A DNA stretch of 64,000 bases from Anthopleura xanthogrammica (GCA_964019055.1 OZ025207.1:10379090-10443089); one strand, 5' to 3'. Counted from the stretch's first letter, positions 43,765-56,559 are shown. Made by a program: numbers and translations. The notes: a model not told the origin generated them from the sequence alone.

Positions 43765-43937
43765 AATAGACCTCTTTACCTTCGTATGCAAATTGCCCAA
43801 ATGTTTCAGACCACATGACATTCCCTTGAGAAATGTTCTTTTGTTAAAATATTTACACATGAAAGAATCAACTCCCAAGAGTGGCATCAGGTGGTCTGAA
43901 ATGGGCACAACAAACAACGAAGGTAAAGAGGTCTATT
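43765..43937. mobile_element. MITE family 1 copy (AATAGACCTCTTTA ends)
   Basis: AATAGACCTCTTTACCTTCG is mirrored by CGAAGGTAAAGAGGTCTATT. The interior TTTCAGACCACATGACATTC and GGTGGTCTGAAATGGGC is shared with 18420-18584 in reverse orientation. Confidence 0.82.
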
Positions 43938-44332
43938 GTTGAAGAATCCGATCAAAACTCAGTTAGATAATTTATTTTCAAGTTTGGAGTCAGAGTGAAT
44001 AATGAACTCAATATATTGGAATAATAAATTCATTAATGGTTTCTAGGGGATACGCTTGAGCCGTTTTGACTGTAAATTCGTTTGTCTCCAATTCTAAAAT
44101 ATGACCAAAGAATTCCAGACCACTTTTGGTAATGTGAAAAATATAGGCAATAAATACCGTCAAGACACTTAGACAAAATGACACTTTTAAGTAATCTTGC
44201 ACTTCAAGCTGTAGAAACCGTCTTTTGCTCTTTTAATTTTAGATAACTTAACAAACCTTTCTTTAAGTTTCATGATTTAAAGTCTCCGATTTCGATAATT
44301 TGCGCAAAAACTTTTGGTTTTCGAGACAGCTC

Positions 44333-44466
44333 CCAGGCGCGGATCCAGCGCGGATTTCAGGGACCAAAAGAACTGTAGATGTAAATGAGCTATACTGACT
44401 GCTACTTTAAAAATCTTGACCGTTAATTCCGGAAAACGGCGCGAGTTGCTCTGGATCCGCGCCTGG
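44333..44466. mobile_element. Short MITE with CAGGCGCGGATCCAG ends
   Basis: CAGGCGCGGATCCAG at the left is mirrored by CTGGATCCGCGCCTG at the right, about 133 bp overall. Related ends occur at 23621-23873. Confidence 0.7.
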
Positions 44467-46021
44467 CTCCCTACTTTTTGGCTGTACGGTAAACTTTGCG
44501 AGGACTTACTGACCACGCCCTATTGCAACATACCCTTCGAACTAGCGAAAATAGATGACGAGATACCGATAAATCAACAAAAAGCTACAAAATTCTTACA
44601 TTTCAACTAAAATTGCATAATAGAACCTCAGCGATAATATCGGACGTTTTTAGATTTACTGAATGATTTTACAAACGCGTTGAAGTCGAACATTAACTAC
44701 GCTGTGAAAAGGATGTATTTTACGCTATCAGGTTTTCACGTACTGGATCACGAGATCTAACGTAACATAACGTTAATCATATGAAATGAATGTCAGATAA
44801 AAATACCAGCTTTCATTGGTTACTATCCATGTTAAAATTACAAGTCATTACCGGAGTACTGAACGCACTTCTTTTCATAATCAGACGACGTGATGAGAAA
44901 AATAATTATGCAAAATACCGGATGAACTCGTTTTTTTTTTTTTTTTTTTGCATAATTAGTACAAGCCTTGGCTTTCAGTCAAACACAATCTGGCGCGTCC
45001 TAGACGCAGCTGAGTGCAATGATTTTTCATTGACAACACGGGTTAAACATTTTATTACTGGACTGGTAAACATCTCTTAGCTCTTCCTTTGAGGGCTCGA
45101 TTTTTCTCGTGTATAAGTACCGTAAATTGATATTATGGTGCTGACGTGGTCAAGTGGATGTCACGCCAAACCTCCACCCGCGCTTAAAGTACCACTAAAT
45201 TTTTTCCGCAATATTAATTTATTCAAATACATTATGCAAACCAGTATGTCAGAACATTTATAGACCCACTGCCAACCAATGTTTATTTGGACAAGAGAAA
45301 ATCAAAAACCAATGCATAATAGATGCCTTCAGGGATTATGAACACAGGTGGAAAATCCCACTGAACACACAAAACCCAACAGAGTTCTTTTTATAGAAAC
45401 ATATTTTTATTGCTGTCAATTTCAGACTGCATTCAATATCATATTTTACCATGCAAATAATTAAAAATGCACTTAATATATAGTTCGATGGTACTTACAT
45501 TGACAGTATTTATAATACTTTTTTTTAGTTTTTTGAGAATAATAAATTATATGTGATTTTTTTTTCCTTTTTTGGTCTTTCTTTGAAGGTCGTCATTGCC
45601 GGTCCAACACAAGTTACGTCACAGTTCGTTAAATTAGAACATTTTTTTGAACTCAAAAAGAGTGAATTCATACAAGTACAGTAAAATTCATTAATACTGT
45701 ATGTATGCAAATGTCTTTATTTTTTGTAATTTTTTTTGGAAATTTTAAAATCGCAAGAAGACATTCATCTCGCATTTATTTATACCTATCTAGCTTGTAT
45801 CAACATCTAATCAAGAATTTCTGACACCAAAAAATCAGCTCAGGAAATTTAAAGTAGTGTGCTAGTTTATGTACAGAATTAGAAAAAAGCTATCTAAAGT
45901 CAGGATTGATTTGCTAATTAAAGAAGATATAAATAGTTTTTTGTTATATAACAAAGTATGGACTTTGTACCCACACATTCACACCATCCTAAACTCGCGT
46001 CACGATACAAGGATCAATCTG
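44467..46021. other. Intergenic, no gene recognised
   Basis: AT-rich, with a T19-type run at about 44931-44949. Short open frames (for example 44790-45080) match no family I know. The lower part is probably the 3' UTR of the TP53INP gene. Confidence 0.4.
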
Positions 46022-46878
46022 TTAGCCTCCTCTTTTTCCATGCATTCCAATATGTTTACCAACCATTCTGTCCCTCTTTTTTGTCCTCCTGGAACGTGAG
46101 GTGTGGTGTTGGACGTTGTTTTGTCTTTTGAGATTTTTTGCGTTAGGCGTTATTGACCCCTTTTTCGGCGGTTCTACAAGCCTACGTTTGGAGATAAGTT
46201 CCAGCTGTTCTTGAAAGCGCACAGAACGGCGAGCAGACCTGCGTTCTACAGCTTGTTCATGCTCAGCTTGCTGGCTTGCTTCTCTTGATGAGGAGCTTGA
46301 ACCGTGAGTAGAAGAAGATCTTGTAGAGCGAGGGCCGTAAACAGACATGCTAGGGTGTTCAATAAGAAGGTTTTCCATGGGATTAGTTTCGAGGTTCGCC
46401 CCAGAAATGTCGCCTGCATCGAAGCAAGATGGCGGGGTGACATACCAGCTTTCTTCGACGCTTTCTGGGACCGCAACAGCATCTTTTTCACACTGAACTT
46501 GGTCTGAAATTGGAAAAAAATGATTTTAAATACCCCAAATTTTTCGACTTACGAGTTTGGAATATGATCTGATGAAATCCGGGAGTGATGTAATGGTGGT
46601 GAAACAATGCAATGTCAAGGGCGAAGGACCGTGACAACAAAATATATTATTTGAGAAGATATATTTTTATTTTTATTGTTGATAATAAAGAATAAAATTC
46701 ATAATTTTATAATAATTACAGTTTATTAAAGCTGGATCGTACCTTTAGGCTTTTCGGAAGCCAAGTCGACCAAAATCCATCCTTCCTCGGATCTGTTGTC
46801 TTCGATATTTACAGGGCAGTCGGGAACAACTTGGTCATCTTGCTCTCCCCAAAAATAACTAGTAAGGCTTGAAAACAT
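46022..46878 (-). CDS. TP53INP: TP53INP-family autophagy/transcription regulator (2 exons)
   Basis: Exon 1 is 46743-46878 and exon 2 is 46022-46503 (minus strand); 618 nt, 205 residues, junction in phase. The start MFSSLTSYFWGEQDD is followed by EEGWILVDL, the LC3-interacting region of tumour protein p53-inducible nuclear proteins. Exon 2 has EESWYVTPPSCF and then NPMENLLIEHPSMSVY, the two conserved blocks of TP53INP1/2. The C-terminal about 70 residues are Arg/Lys/Ser-rich, consistent with a nuclear or nucleolar signal. In vertebrates these proteins shuttle between nucleus and autophagosomes, binding ATG8-family proteins, and coactivate transcription. The gene is divergent from SNX20/21, 1.65 kb apart. 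Confidence 0.92.
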
Positions 46879-48533
46879 GATTACTGGTCGCTTTTACTTG
46901 AAATAATCAAACCTATAGTAGGAATAAAGAACACATCCGATCAAGGCTTTGCATAACAACTAGCGTTACTTCGAATACATAATACAAACAGCTGAAAAAC
47001 ATACGTACAAAGAAAAAAAATTTGGAGCACGAAAACCAAAGATGTAAAAAATATTCTTTTCGGTTGAGGTTGGCGGGCACTTACCTTTGATTAGAGTTAA
47101 ACGAGAGTCTTGTAGATCCTAACGATGAAGTTTATTTGACTAGAAAGTCCGCCAAAATCCGTTGACAAGAAAGCTTGCTTGCTTTGCTATTCTTGGCTTG
47201 TGATGGGCGAGATTATGTAAGGAGCTATTTCGCTCGATTCTACAAATGATGCAGTAAAAATTAATGAATTTCTTACAAGGAAGGCTTCTTTTTCTTCCTT
47301 TCTATCAGCTTTGACCGAAAAAACAGCGAAATTATCGAGCCTTGGGCAAGATCTAAGCGCCAAAAAACTATTGATTGCGACTTTCTTTTCAACTGCGAAA
47401 TAAAAATTTGGGAAAACTCTTGTGTTTATGTTGACATTCTGTCAAAGTCCGTCAAGGTGGGAGATAAACCAATCAAATTCATTTCCGGTTGCCAAATAAG
47501 GAGTCATTAAGGCGCTATGATGTCATAAATGTTAATTAAGCACGTGATCAGTAGTTTTCCTTCTTATTTACATAAAAATCAAAACAAACACAACAATCTA
47601 TTTCCGGTGGCTACTGAGGGAAAAACCTGAATAAAACCACAATTGAAATAATTTTTGGCGGATTCGCGATATCATGGCATTCGCTCACAACTATCTATGC
47701 GATATCTGATTTCAAACTCCCTTTGTGACGACAATTCGAGGATTGGTGCACGATTTTCGAACTGATAAGAAAATATTTATAAATGCAAATTTTTCATTGG
47801 GCAGTGGTCTAGACAACCAATGCCACGAATCGAAAAAGAAAACGTTTCTAGATTATACTTACAATGCTTTCTCAACAGGATTTTTCAAGAACCTCTTGGT
47901 AACATGAAAAATTTATTAACACACGTTAGTAAATACTGGAAACGGGTTTTTGTTTCTCGTCTAATCAGGAAACGCAAATATCTGTAAACGTCATCAGGCG
48001 GTCCGCATAAGGTGTTGCCATGGGAACTAGTCCTTTCTCGTGACGGAAGCGCGTCATCGAAACGAAAGGTTTTTAAAAGAAAAAGGGTGGAGTGAGAAGG
48101 GAACAAGTTAAGTTTTTTTTCACTTTTTATTTCCTAAAAGTAGTTACAATTCATATATTCAACTTGTTTTATTTGGGCTTATGTATGCATGTGGAAAAAA
48201 TTCCAAGTTGATTCAGGACTAATTCATGCTCTAGATAGTTCTAGTTATTCCAAGATCCTATTAAAAAGTAATGCCATAAAGATGATAAATTTTTAAATTC
48301 GTTATATTTGAATGCGTGCCATGCCATGATATTTCAAACCCGCGGGTCATGTCCCGTTCCTCGAAACCCATCATGCATCACTGTCCAAGGCGTCAAGAAA
48401 ATAAACATGGCGTCGATAGCGTTCTGTCAGAAGACCTAAAATTTTCCGGGAAAATAAAATGTTTAGAATAAAAGAACTTTACTCTTAACAAGCTCGCAAC
48501 TACGAGAACGCATAAAAGCCAAACCTGCTACAT
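46879..48533. promoter_or_regulatory. Shared upstream region of divergent TP53INP and SNX20/21 genes
   Basis: Start codons at 46878 (minus) and 48534 (plus) face away from each other across 1.65 kb. No other exon is seen. CACGTGATCA near 47541 is E-box-like. A bidirectional promoter is possible but no core element could be assigned. Confidence 0.4.
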
Positions 48534-51500
48534 ATGTCTTCAAAACTTCTAGAGAAACTATCGCCTCCAGCGGACACTGAGGAGCTGGATAAAGAGCTTG
48601 GTTCGTGTGATGACTTGGACAGTCTTCCTTCAACTATGATGTTTAATGGCAGATTAGTCATGATAAATGAAGCTGGATATCCTCCTTCACAGCCTAATAA
48701 AGGAGAAGGTTTGTGGGATTTTACCTAGTTTTTGATAGTTCGTCGTTAAACGTTAACTATACGGGTTCTGACATGCGATATCATTTCGTAGCTAACAGTA
48801 AACTTATTTCGCAATCAGCTTCGTAGTTGGCGTCTTATATTCCATATGGTTTTATTTTCTGGTTTTAATGATGTTGTGTTATTTGATTTCTTCTTAGTTC
48901 TTTCTTAGCTTTGTTGTTGTCTTCTCTTATCTGGTTTTTCTTTTCTTTTGCGGGGTTAGTTAGGTTTCGTAACGAATCATTTTTCGTAGTATAGAAATAA
49001 CTCAGTTGATTTTATTTGTGTAGTAATAACTGGAATCCGAGTGACGTTGATGTTTTGCAACCTCACACCAATATTTTTTAGCTATTTAAAAAAAATATTA
49101 TTCTAAATGATAGGATTCTTAGACAACATTAATTGTCTAAATTTGAATTCCAATTTTCAGACATTTCATAGACAATAGTGTGTGTGTGCTATATATCTGA
49201 TGACATCACATCTAAAGTATTTTACTACAAGCAGTCTTAGAACTTTTCGATAGAGTAAAATTATTGAGGATTTTTATTGATTTGAATATGTTGTTTCAGA
49301 GTTTTAATTCAAGTTCAGACGACAAACTTTTGCCACATGCGAATTTAATTGTCTTTGAGGTCAGCAGCTAAGAAAACCCAAAGAATACTATATGACATAA
49401 GCTCTTTTGCTAAGCACCATAAGATGGCATGTGTTAAGTTTGGTATATATACTTCTACTAGTTTCGAGGAAAACAGCACTCAATCTCGAAGGCAATTAGA
49501 TTCGAAGCAGTAAGAGGTTGACATCTAAACTCGGCCTAACAAGTTCAAACCTAGGACCTTTTTGAAAGAACTTGAAGAAGGAATTTTTTTTAATTTTTCA
49601 CATTAAATATACATATTTTATAAAAACATTGTTAATAACAATAGCAGTAGATAATCATAATAATAATAATATTCATGATAATAATAATAATAATATAATA
49701 TTAATAATGATAAACCTTTTTCCATGCTGAGTTCAGTAATAAAGTATGCAGGAAAGTGACGTAAGCACGAAAGAAGTGTGAAGAGAAACATGAGCCATAG
49801 GCTAGTGCTTCTCACTTCTTGAGTGCTTTCGGCACTTCCTAAGTAAAGTTTATTACTAAATGGAGCACAGAAAAAGCTTTTTAATCTGTTTCATTATATA
49901 GAAAGAAAAAAATCTGTTGTACTTTTCAGTGCTGTTTTCATACACTTCTTTGCAATTAAGTTTGCAGTGTGCGCATGGATGGCGTCAGCAACCGTGATCT
50001 GTTCACTAATAAAGCACAGTTCTCAACCATTCAGCATACATACTACAGTATCCAACCATAATCTATATAATAATTGAAAACAAAACAAGTCAAAACAATG
50101 TCACAATTATAAAGAAAAAGTTGTTGTTTAAAATCAGAACTGATTGGTAATAAGGGACTAGAAATTTGGCATGTTTTACACCAATAAAATAATCTCTGAC
50201 TCCAAAAAAAATTATTAGAGGGAGTCATATTGAATTGCATTGAATTTAACTTTCACAGAAGCATAAGAAAAGTTGGAGTGCTTACCTCTGAATTTTTCCT
50301 TGAACTTATGAACCTTAAATATGTAAATATTTCGTTTTCGTGTGTTTCATATTTTGATAGCTGACACCATATTTGGATATGTCATGATTAAGAAGTTAAC
50401 GTTTAGCTGTGCTTTAAATAATATTTAATGAAATTGAAACCATGCTTTCAGTTTCTTTGATCTGATATTAAATATTTACACAATTTCACAGCAAGAAAGA
50501 CATACAATTTCACAACAATTAAAAATTGTACTTGATCCTGCAGTGACTACAAAACATCATGGAACTTCGGTCCCATTTTGCATGTAGGTATTGATTAAGT
50601 ATATTGGTGGGTATCACGTTTTTCACTTCTAAAACGTTTTGTTTCTGGTATATATAGTCTGTTCACCCACATATTTGCTTTCTACAATTCTGATGTAATC
50701 CAGAATAGACCTCTTTAACATTGGGTGTTCTGTTTTCACATTTCATACCATGTGTTATTATCTTGAGATTCTTTGAGTGAAAGGAGGTCTTACTTGAGTC
50801 TAATGCAAACATTGCAAATATAACAGCCCGCAAAGCCTTGATTATACATTACTGTTACTATGATTGTGTTTATTTAATTAACACAACAAGTAAGCCTTGA
50901 TTAAAGTAAGATACTAATATTATGAGTAGATATCAAAGTTCATCCATTTTTATAACAGAATTTATGGGTATGGAAATAATGTGTGTTTGGAAGGGAGAGG
51001 ACATACTGGTGTACATGTACACATACTTAAGAACAGAGCTATGCATGTGTGAAGGGAGATGTGGAAGCTTCGGCCATGAAGCAGTTATAGTAAAGTTGAT
51101 TGGTATGTTAGAGTGCAAATAATATAACCGTGAAATAGTTAGCTAGCTAACTAATGACTAATTATGTCCTAAGTTCTGCCTAAATTTGATTAGTGGAGAA
51201 ATAAGCGAGCCGTGACGGGTCTTGCACGTGCAAGCATGTTTAATTAGTCAAATGATCACCGCTACGCTGCGGTTTTGTAATGCGGAATAAAAAAAACAAC
51301 CGTGATAATTTGAACAAACTTTTATTCCACATTAATCTATCAGTATTACAATTCAAATAGTTGTATCTGCGTCTTGATTTATTGACCTATGTCTTCATTT
51401 TTAACTCATTAAACGTCAGAAACACATTCTTTTGTGCACTGAGTCGTTGATCTAGAAAAAGCCCGTGCTCCTGTCATGCCTCGCTGATTTCCTATGTCTT

Positions 51501-53816
51501 GCCTAACTAAGCACTAACTATCTCCTATTTCTTGCTATCTATTTCACGGTTATATTATTTGCACTCTAATAAACTTAATTGAATGATGGGGAAAGAAAAA
51601 CCAATTTAGCTAAAGATAATCTTACATTGGGTCATCATTGGGCTAAAAAAACAAGTTGGGTAAATGATATGATTTTTCTCATGTAAACAACGTTGAATAT
51701 AATTTTAAATGCTATTCCTAATGAAGGATATAATTTTCTAAAAGAACCTGCAGTTAAAATAAAAGGTTGCACATTTTTATAGTTTTTATAGCTTTTCTAA
51801 CCCTGCGAGCAGAGGTTCTTATCTACCTTCCAGGAAGCGACCTCTGCTCTCAGGGTAAGCTTTTCTAATCAAACATTTAAGTGATATTTATAAAGCAACC
51901 AGATCCATGTTGGGTATATCATCTAACTCCTTTTTTTTCCCTTGTCATATTCAGTTGTTTTTGAGGAAGAGGATGAAAGCAGTGATGTAGATGACCTGGA
52001 TTTTCCTGTAGATAGTATTTCAAGGGGCTTTAGTATTAGCTGCAGTCATGATCTCAGACCAACACTCAGGTTTGAAATTATCTCTACGAGGGTTTGTGAA
52101 GAAGGCCGCAACAAATATGTGGTAAGTGCATATCAACTATATGTCTTGAGTACGATGATGCTAATCAAAGTATCAATTACAGTGTTGACCTCATGTCGTG
52201 ACATATCACCTGTCTTCTTTATGCAGTATCAAATTGATTGCAGAATGAACCTTAATATGAAATATGTTCACATGGTTTCATTTTTGAGTGTTTAGAAGTG
52301 AGGTCAAGGCACCTTGAAGCGGGACTTCAAGGGCTGATCCACGGGGTGGCTAGCTAGCCCCTTTGGATTTAAAAAATTTTAATAATAAAATAAGGTAAAA
52401 CATAAAAAGGACGCTATGTGCTGCCTTTTTAGGTAACAGTCACTCCCCTTGAAATTGCTTAAGATCCACTACTGGACCTTTAAAGTAGTCATCAGAAATT
52501 CATTAGAAAGTTATGAAACAAAGGACTTATACCCCAGTCCATTTACAGTGAAGCAATATCTTGTAAAAGTTCAGTCGATTCTTAAATATTTTATTTCCCC
52601 TGACAATGCACAATGTTGTCAACTTGCTAGACAGAAATGTTTTGAAAGTCAAGTTCAATCTCACTCAAGAAATTCAAGCTTAGAATCGGTATAGACCCCT
52701 TGCAGCATGTTTGAAATGCAGCTCAATTTAGAGGATAAAACAATAGGTTTCCAATTCTCATGAGATTGAAATTCTCTTGTTTTGTCCTCCAAATTGAGCT
52801 GCTTTGATGTCACGTGCAAGGGGTCTATTAGGAAATTATTACTATTTATTACTATTATTATTAAAACGCTTTCACACACCCAGTTTCTTTTTGACTTGCG
52901 CTCAATTTTTATCTCAACCAAAGTGAAGAAAGTCGTTCTTGGTCAAACGCATTTCTTGGAACACAAAGTCAAGGATTTCCCCGGCCAGTAGTAGTACTAA
53001 AATAGAATTGGAAAGAAAAACAGTGGAGAAAAATAGACTAAATTGGGTGGGTAGTTTCATTTTCGGTTGGCCACTGAAAACTCGAGGCATTTCTCCATTT
53101 CTTTTATCTGAATATCTTTTCTTTTACCTTAGATTTACTCAATCATGGTAGTGAAGACAGACGACCTGGACAGCGACAAAGCAGTTGTTGAAAGGCGTTA
53201 TTCTGAATTTACAAATCTCTGGAAGGAACTCAAGAAAGTGTGCCCTGAGTTAATCTCTAAAGTACGACTACCTAAAAAAGTTTTCGGGGCAAAAAACTTT
53301 GATGGCGAGGTCATTCAGACACGATGTCGCGCATTTGAGAAGTTTTTATCTTACATTTATACGAATGATTGCGTGCGTAATGCTTCGGCTTTCAAAGTAT
53401 TTTTTTATCTACCAGACTTGAGACAAGCTTGCTCAGATATTCGTGGAGGAAAATGGACTGACAGTTTAAGACTTCTCACGAACTCATTACACCTTCAGCA
53501 AAAGCTTGGAGATGGGATACCAGAAATAGTGGCTACCTTAGGAAGTATGGTAGTGGCTTATGATAAAATTGGCCGGTTCAAGGAAGCCGAGCAGTATGCT
53601 GAAGCTGCTTTAGAGTTGATTGGCAGCAATGTCTCGAGTTCGTATTTGATACCCCTTTTAAATACGAGGATTGAATTGTGCTGGAGGTTGGGCAAAGACA
53701 AGAAAGATGCCGAGAAAAGACTAGCTGCTGTTCAGAAAGTTAGTGGGATTGAAGTGGAACATGCCTTCACTTTGAGAGAATTAGCTGTTCATCGATATAG
53801 CGATGTTTTCGATTAG
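48534..53816 (+). CDS. SNX20/21: Sorting nexin of SNX20/SNX21 type (PX + PXB), 3 exons
   Basis: Exons 48534-48708, 51955-52121 and 53133-53816 give 1026 nt, 341 residues, in phase. The N-terminal 90 residues are acidic and low-complexity (VVFEEEDESSDVDDLDF). The PX domain runs about 92-200: RPTLRFEIIST, then the phosphoinositide-binding VVERRYSEFTNLWKEL and RCRAFEKFLSYI. The remaining 140 residues are helical and match the PXB (TPR-like) domain of SNX20/21 (GGKWTDSLRLLTNSLHLQQK, then GRFKEAEQYAEAALELI). Human SNX20 and SNX21 are 316 and 373 residues, so the length fits. The family acts on endosomes through phosphoinositide binding. Intron 1 holds a 460-bp MITE and intron 2 another MITE. Confidence 0.92.
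49650..49710. repeat. (ATA/AAT)n imperfect microsatellite in SNX intron 1
   Basis: ATAATAATAATAT-type units with a few interruptions between about 49655 and 49705. Confidence 0.7.
51108..51569. mobile_element. MITE with 31-bp perfect terminal inverted repeats in SNX intron 1
   Basis: The left end TTAGAGTGCAAATAATATAA is perfectly mirrored at the right end for about 31 bp (through CCGTGAAATAG). The element is 462 bp and non-coding. If the outer TTA/TAA is the target, it would fit PIF/Harbinger-type insertion; this is not proven. Confidence 0.8.
51798..51860. repeat. Short inverted repeat in SNX intron 1
   Basis: AACCCTGCGAGCAGAGGTT is mirrored by GACCTCTGCTCTCAGGGT within 60 bp, with CTACCTTCCAGG at the centre. 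Confidence 0.65.
52691..52829. mobile_element. MITE family 2 copy (ATAGACCCCTTGCA ends) in SNX intron 2
   Basis: ATAGACCCCTTGCAGCATG is mirrored by CACGTGCAAGGGGTCTAT, with inner arms GCAGCTCAATTTAGAGG / CCTCCAAATTGAGCTGC and TTTTGTCCTCC. A second copy is at 57060-57215. Confidence 0.85.
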
Positions 53817-53924
53817 GAATATATTAGATATATTTTTATAATTGTAATTATGTACATAAACATGTTTAAAGAAAACGGTTGACCAACGAACATAAGCATC
53901 GAATAATGATCAAGACATTTTATT

Positions 53925-53985
53925 CTATTTCTCCTTTCTTTTCCTTTCTTTTCCTTTCTTTTCCTTTCCTTGCTTATCTTTTTTC
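53925..53985. repeat. (CTTTTCCTTT)n microsatellite
   Basis: Repeated TTTCCTTTCTTTTCC units at about 53930-53972, about 110 bp after the SNX stop codon. Confidence 0.75.
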
Positions 53986-54091
53986 TACCTTTTTATCTTT
54001 CGTTCTTGTTTTTTTCCCTCTTTTTTAACTTTTCATTTTTAATGGAAATCATGAGCGAGTAATAGAGTTCAACATTGATATTATCTGTACA

Positions 54092-55110
54092 GCCTGGTTT
54101 ACACAAGCGTTGTAATTATAATCGTAAGCAGCATACGCAGTCTCAGGTCAGACTCAGTAGCGTACTGATCGTTAACAGTACTTGTCTTTTTTCACACTTA
54201 ATCATATCCATTTTGAAATCATTATTAGCAAATCATGCAATCTGATTGGCTAAAAAGTGTGCGATTTAAGTATTAATCGCACTATTTTGAATCATTAATA
54301 GCATCATTTTGTCAACCAATCACTTTTGAAGCTACATATAACTGTTAAGTATTTGAATATATTGAGATTTCAAAATGAATATGATTACTAGGTAATAGAA
54401 CTTCGTGTCGTGCAATCTTGGGCTGAAATCAAACTCATTATTAACAAACGCGGTCGTGCAATTTTGTAATCACTTTTGTGATTTCAGCCCAAATAGCTGG
54501 GTTTCAATCAGCTGATAAAAGTCTTTGAATCTCATTATCTGCTCCAAATGGTGGTCAAACACTGACCACCATGTGCTGTCAACCAGAAAGAATTCTATTG
54601 AAAACTTGTGATTCAGCTGAGGAACATTCTGCACGAGACAGGAAAGTGAAACCCAGCTATTGTATTCCACTCAGTTCTATTACCATTAACAATTGCTCGG
54701 CACTTAAACTCTGCTAATCATTCTGAGCTTAATGCTATTGTTTTTGGTCTGTGTTTAACCCACGGCAGCAACAATCATCGTAAAACAAAAGAAATGCGCT
54801 TAATTCATTTACTTGGCACCGTTAATCCCCACGGGATGAACGAACGCTTCGCTTATAATTAAGTTATTTCTCACCTATTGTTGCTTTCGATCCTTATGTT
54901 TTCCTTTATTTTATGGCTCGCTTTTTTCTTATTGGTTTGTTTTCTCTCTCCTCTACTATATAAACATCTTTCTCACTCTTACTTTCTATTGACTCCGACG
55001 AAGGACTAACGTCCGAAACGTCAGTTCCTATTTTCACTACGGTGTAAAATTTATTAATCTACGATAACTGTACCATTAACAATGATTACAATTACGACGC
55101 TCTTGTGAAT
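54092..55110. mobile_element. Possible 1-kb inverted-repeat element with retroelement tail inside
   Basis: CCTGGTTTACACAAGCGTTG at the left is partly mirrored by GACGCTCTTGTGAATAATAA at the right, with TAATTATAATCGTAA / GATTACAATTACGA inside. Within it, CTCCGACGAAGGACTAACGT followed by CCGAAACGTCAG at 54994-55027 is a common retroelement 3'-end motif. ATCAGCTGATAAAAG and GATTCAGCTGAGG occur as inverted pieces near 54507 and 54610. Confidence 0.45.
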
Positions 55111-56079
55111 AATAATAATTATGATAATTTAATACTCATATTGCGCATGTTCCATGGGAAGATGCTCACATGCGCATCACAAAATTTACAAGATATAATA
55201 AAATTATAATGATAACTAATTCTTAGAGCAGTTTTCGTACGAATGGGAAACATGCGGTACTGACTTCAGGCACATACATTGAAATGGCTTCCCATTGTCA
55301 TCCAGTAATTCACCCAACCACAACGCGTTGTTACGGCTACGGTAAGATAAGGCGTGGCTACAGTACCACCACGAATTTGCCTAACTAATTCAAACTAGTT
55401 AGAGCTGTGCTCCGGGGTCATACATGGACTGTAAAGCGGCTGCCAGAGGCGTCTTCACATGTTTTCAATTCGACCCCGTTGAGCTGCGCCACTGCTGTAT
55501 GGTGGTGATTAGCGATAACATCAGTCATAACATAACATCAGTTTGCCGCATTGTTTCCATAATAGTAGAGAGTTTAAGAATCCCGTTTACGGCAAACGTG
55601 AAACGTCAGTTGACCAGTGAAAAGTTCTTTAAAATTAGTAAAAAGGAATCGCAAAAATCTCCAAGTTGTAGATAAACAAAATAAGAAATCTTTTTGTTAA
55701 GAAAGTTTGCAAAAGGTAAAGTGAAATACAGGAAAACGAAGAAAACTTGGTCACGTTTGCCGTTTGCGGGAGAAAAAAAACACGAATCTTAAGCTCTCTA
55801 ATAACTTTATTTAAACACTTAGCAAAGAAATATAGTGTTTTCACAAATCATGTTTCCCATTCACTCATACGAAAACTGCTTTATCCTGGATCATTATTCG
55901 ATGCTTTACTGTTCAGGAATGAACTACCTGCCTGTATATAGTAGTCAGTATATGATTAATTTAATATGCTAAGGACTCAAATTATTGTTCAATGCAGATG
56001 ATATAATGTTTTATAAAGAAGGTATTGAAAGTATTGTTCTGTTTTGCCCAAGTGAAACTACCTATTAGCAAAAGACCAT
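55111..56079. other. Intergenic, no gene recognised
   Basis: Inverted short copies of AGAGCAGTTTTCGTACGAATGG (55216) and CATACGAAAACTGCTTT (55865), with CATGTTTCCCATTCA between, suggest a decayed element of about 650 bp. The open frame at 55424-55675 has no recognisable family. Confidence 0.4.
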
Positions 56080-56525
56080 AAATAATAATAATAATATTTA
56101 TTAACTTATATTGCGCCAATCTCAATATTCATTTTCATCGGCGCATAAAACAAAATCCTAAATATATGAGAAACTTAAGCTAAAACTATAAAAGTATCTA
56201 ATACAATACATAGAGATAGAAATAACTAAAAAAACAAAATTAATATAATTAAAAAAATCTGTATCTAATTAAATAGGTCAACATCTAGATGAAAATCCGA
56301 TATCATCTAATATATATATATATATATATATATAATGATTAATTAAGAATCAAATAAAATTAAATGCCCCCTCAAAAGATACGTCTTAAGAACCTTCTTA
56401 AATGTGTTAGCAGATATTAAACATTTCTTATTTAAAAAGGGAGCTTATTCCACAGCTTTGGTGCCGCTACTGAAAAAGAACGATCACCCAGGGTAGCATA
56501 CATCTTGTCAGAATAATTCACATTT
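56080..56525 (-). pseudogene. Non-LTR retrotransposon 3' remnant
   Basis: On the minus strand 56519-56450 reads SDKMYATLGDRSFSVAAPKL followed by WNKLPF and a stop, the usual C-terminal LINE motif. In a shifted frame it continues ISANTFKKVLKTYLLRGHLI. The 3' UTR contains GGCGCAATATAAG and ends in (ATT)n at about 56085-56097. Frame breaks make it dead. A (TA)n tract at 56312-56334 lies in its 3' part. Confidence 0.75.
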
Positions 56526-56559
56526 TCCCAACTTGCATTTTAGAAGCAAAAATTATTGG

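Noticed and set aside
55424..55675. 83-codon open frame after the sorting nexin
   Set aside because: No similarity was recognised and it is surrounded by decayed inverted repeats.
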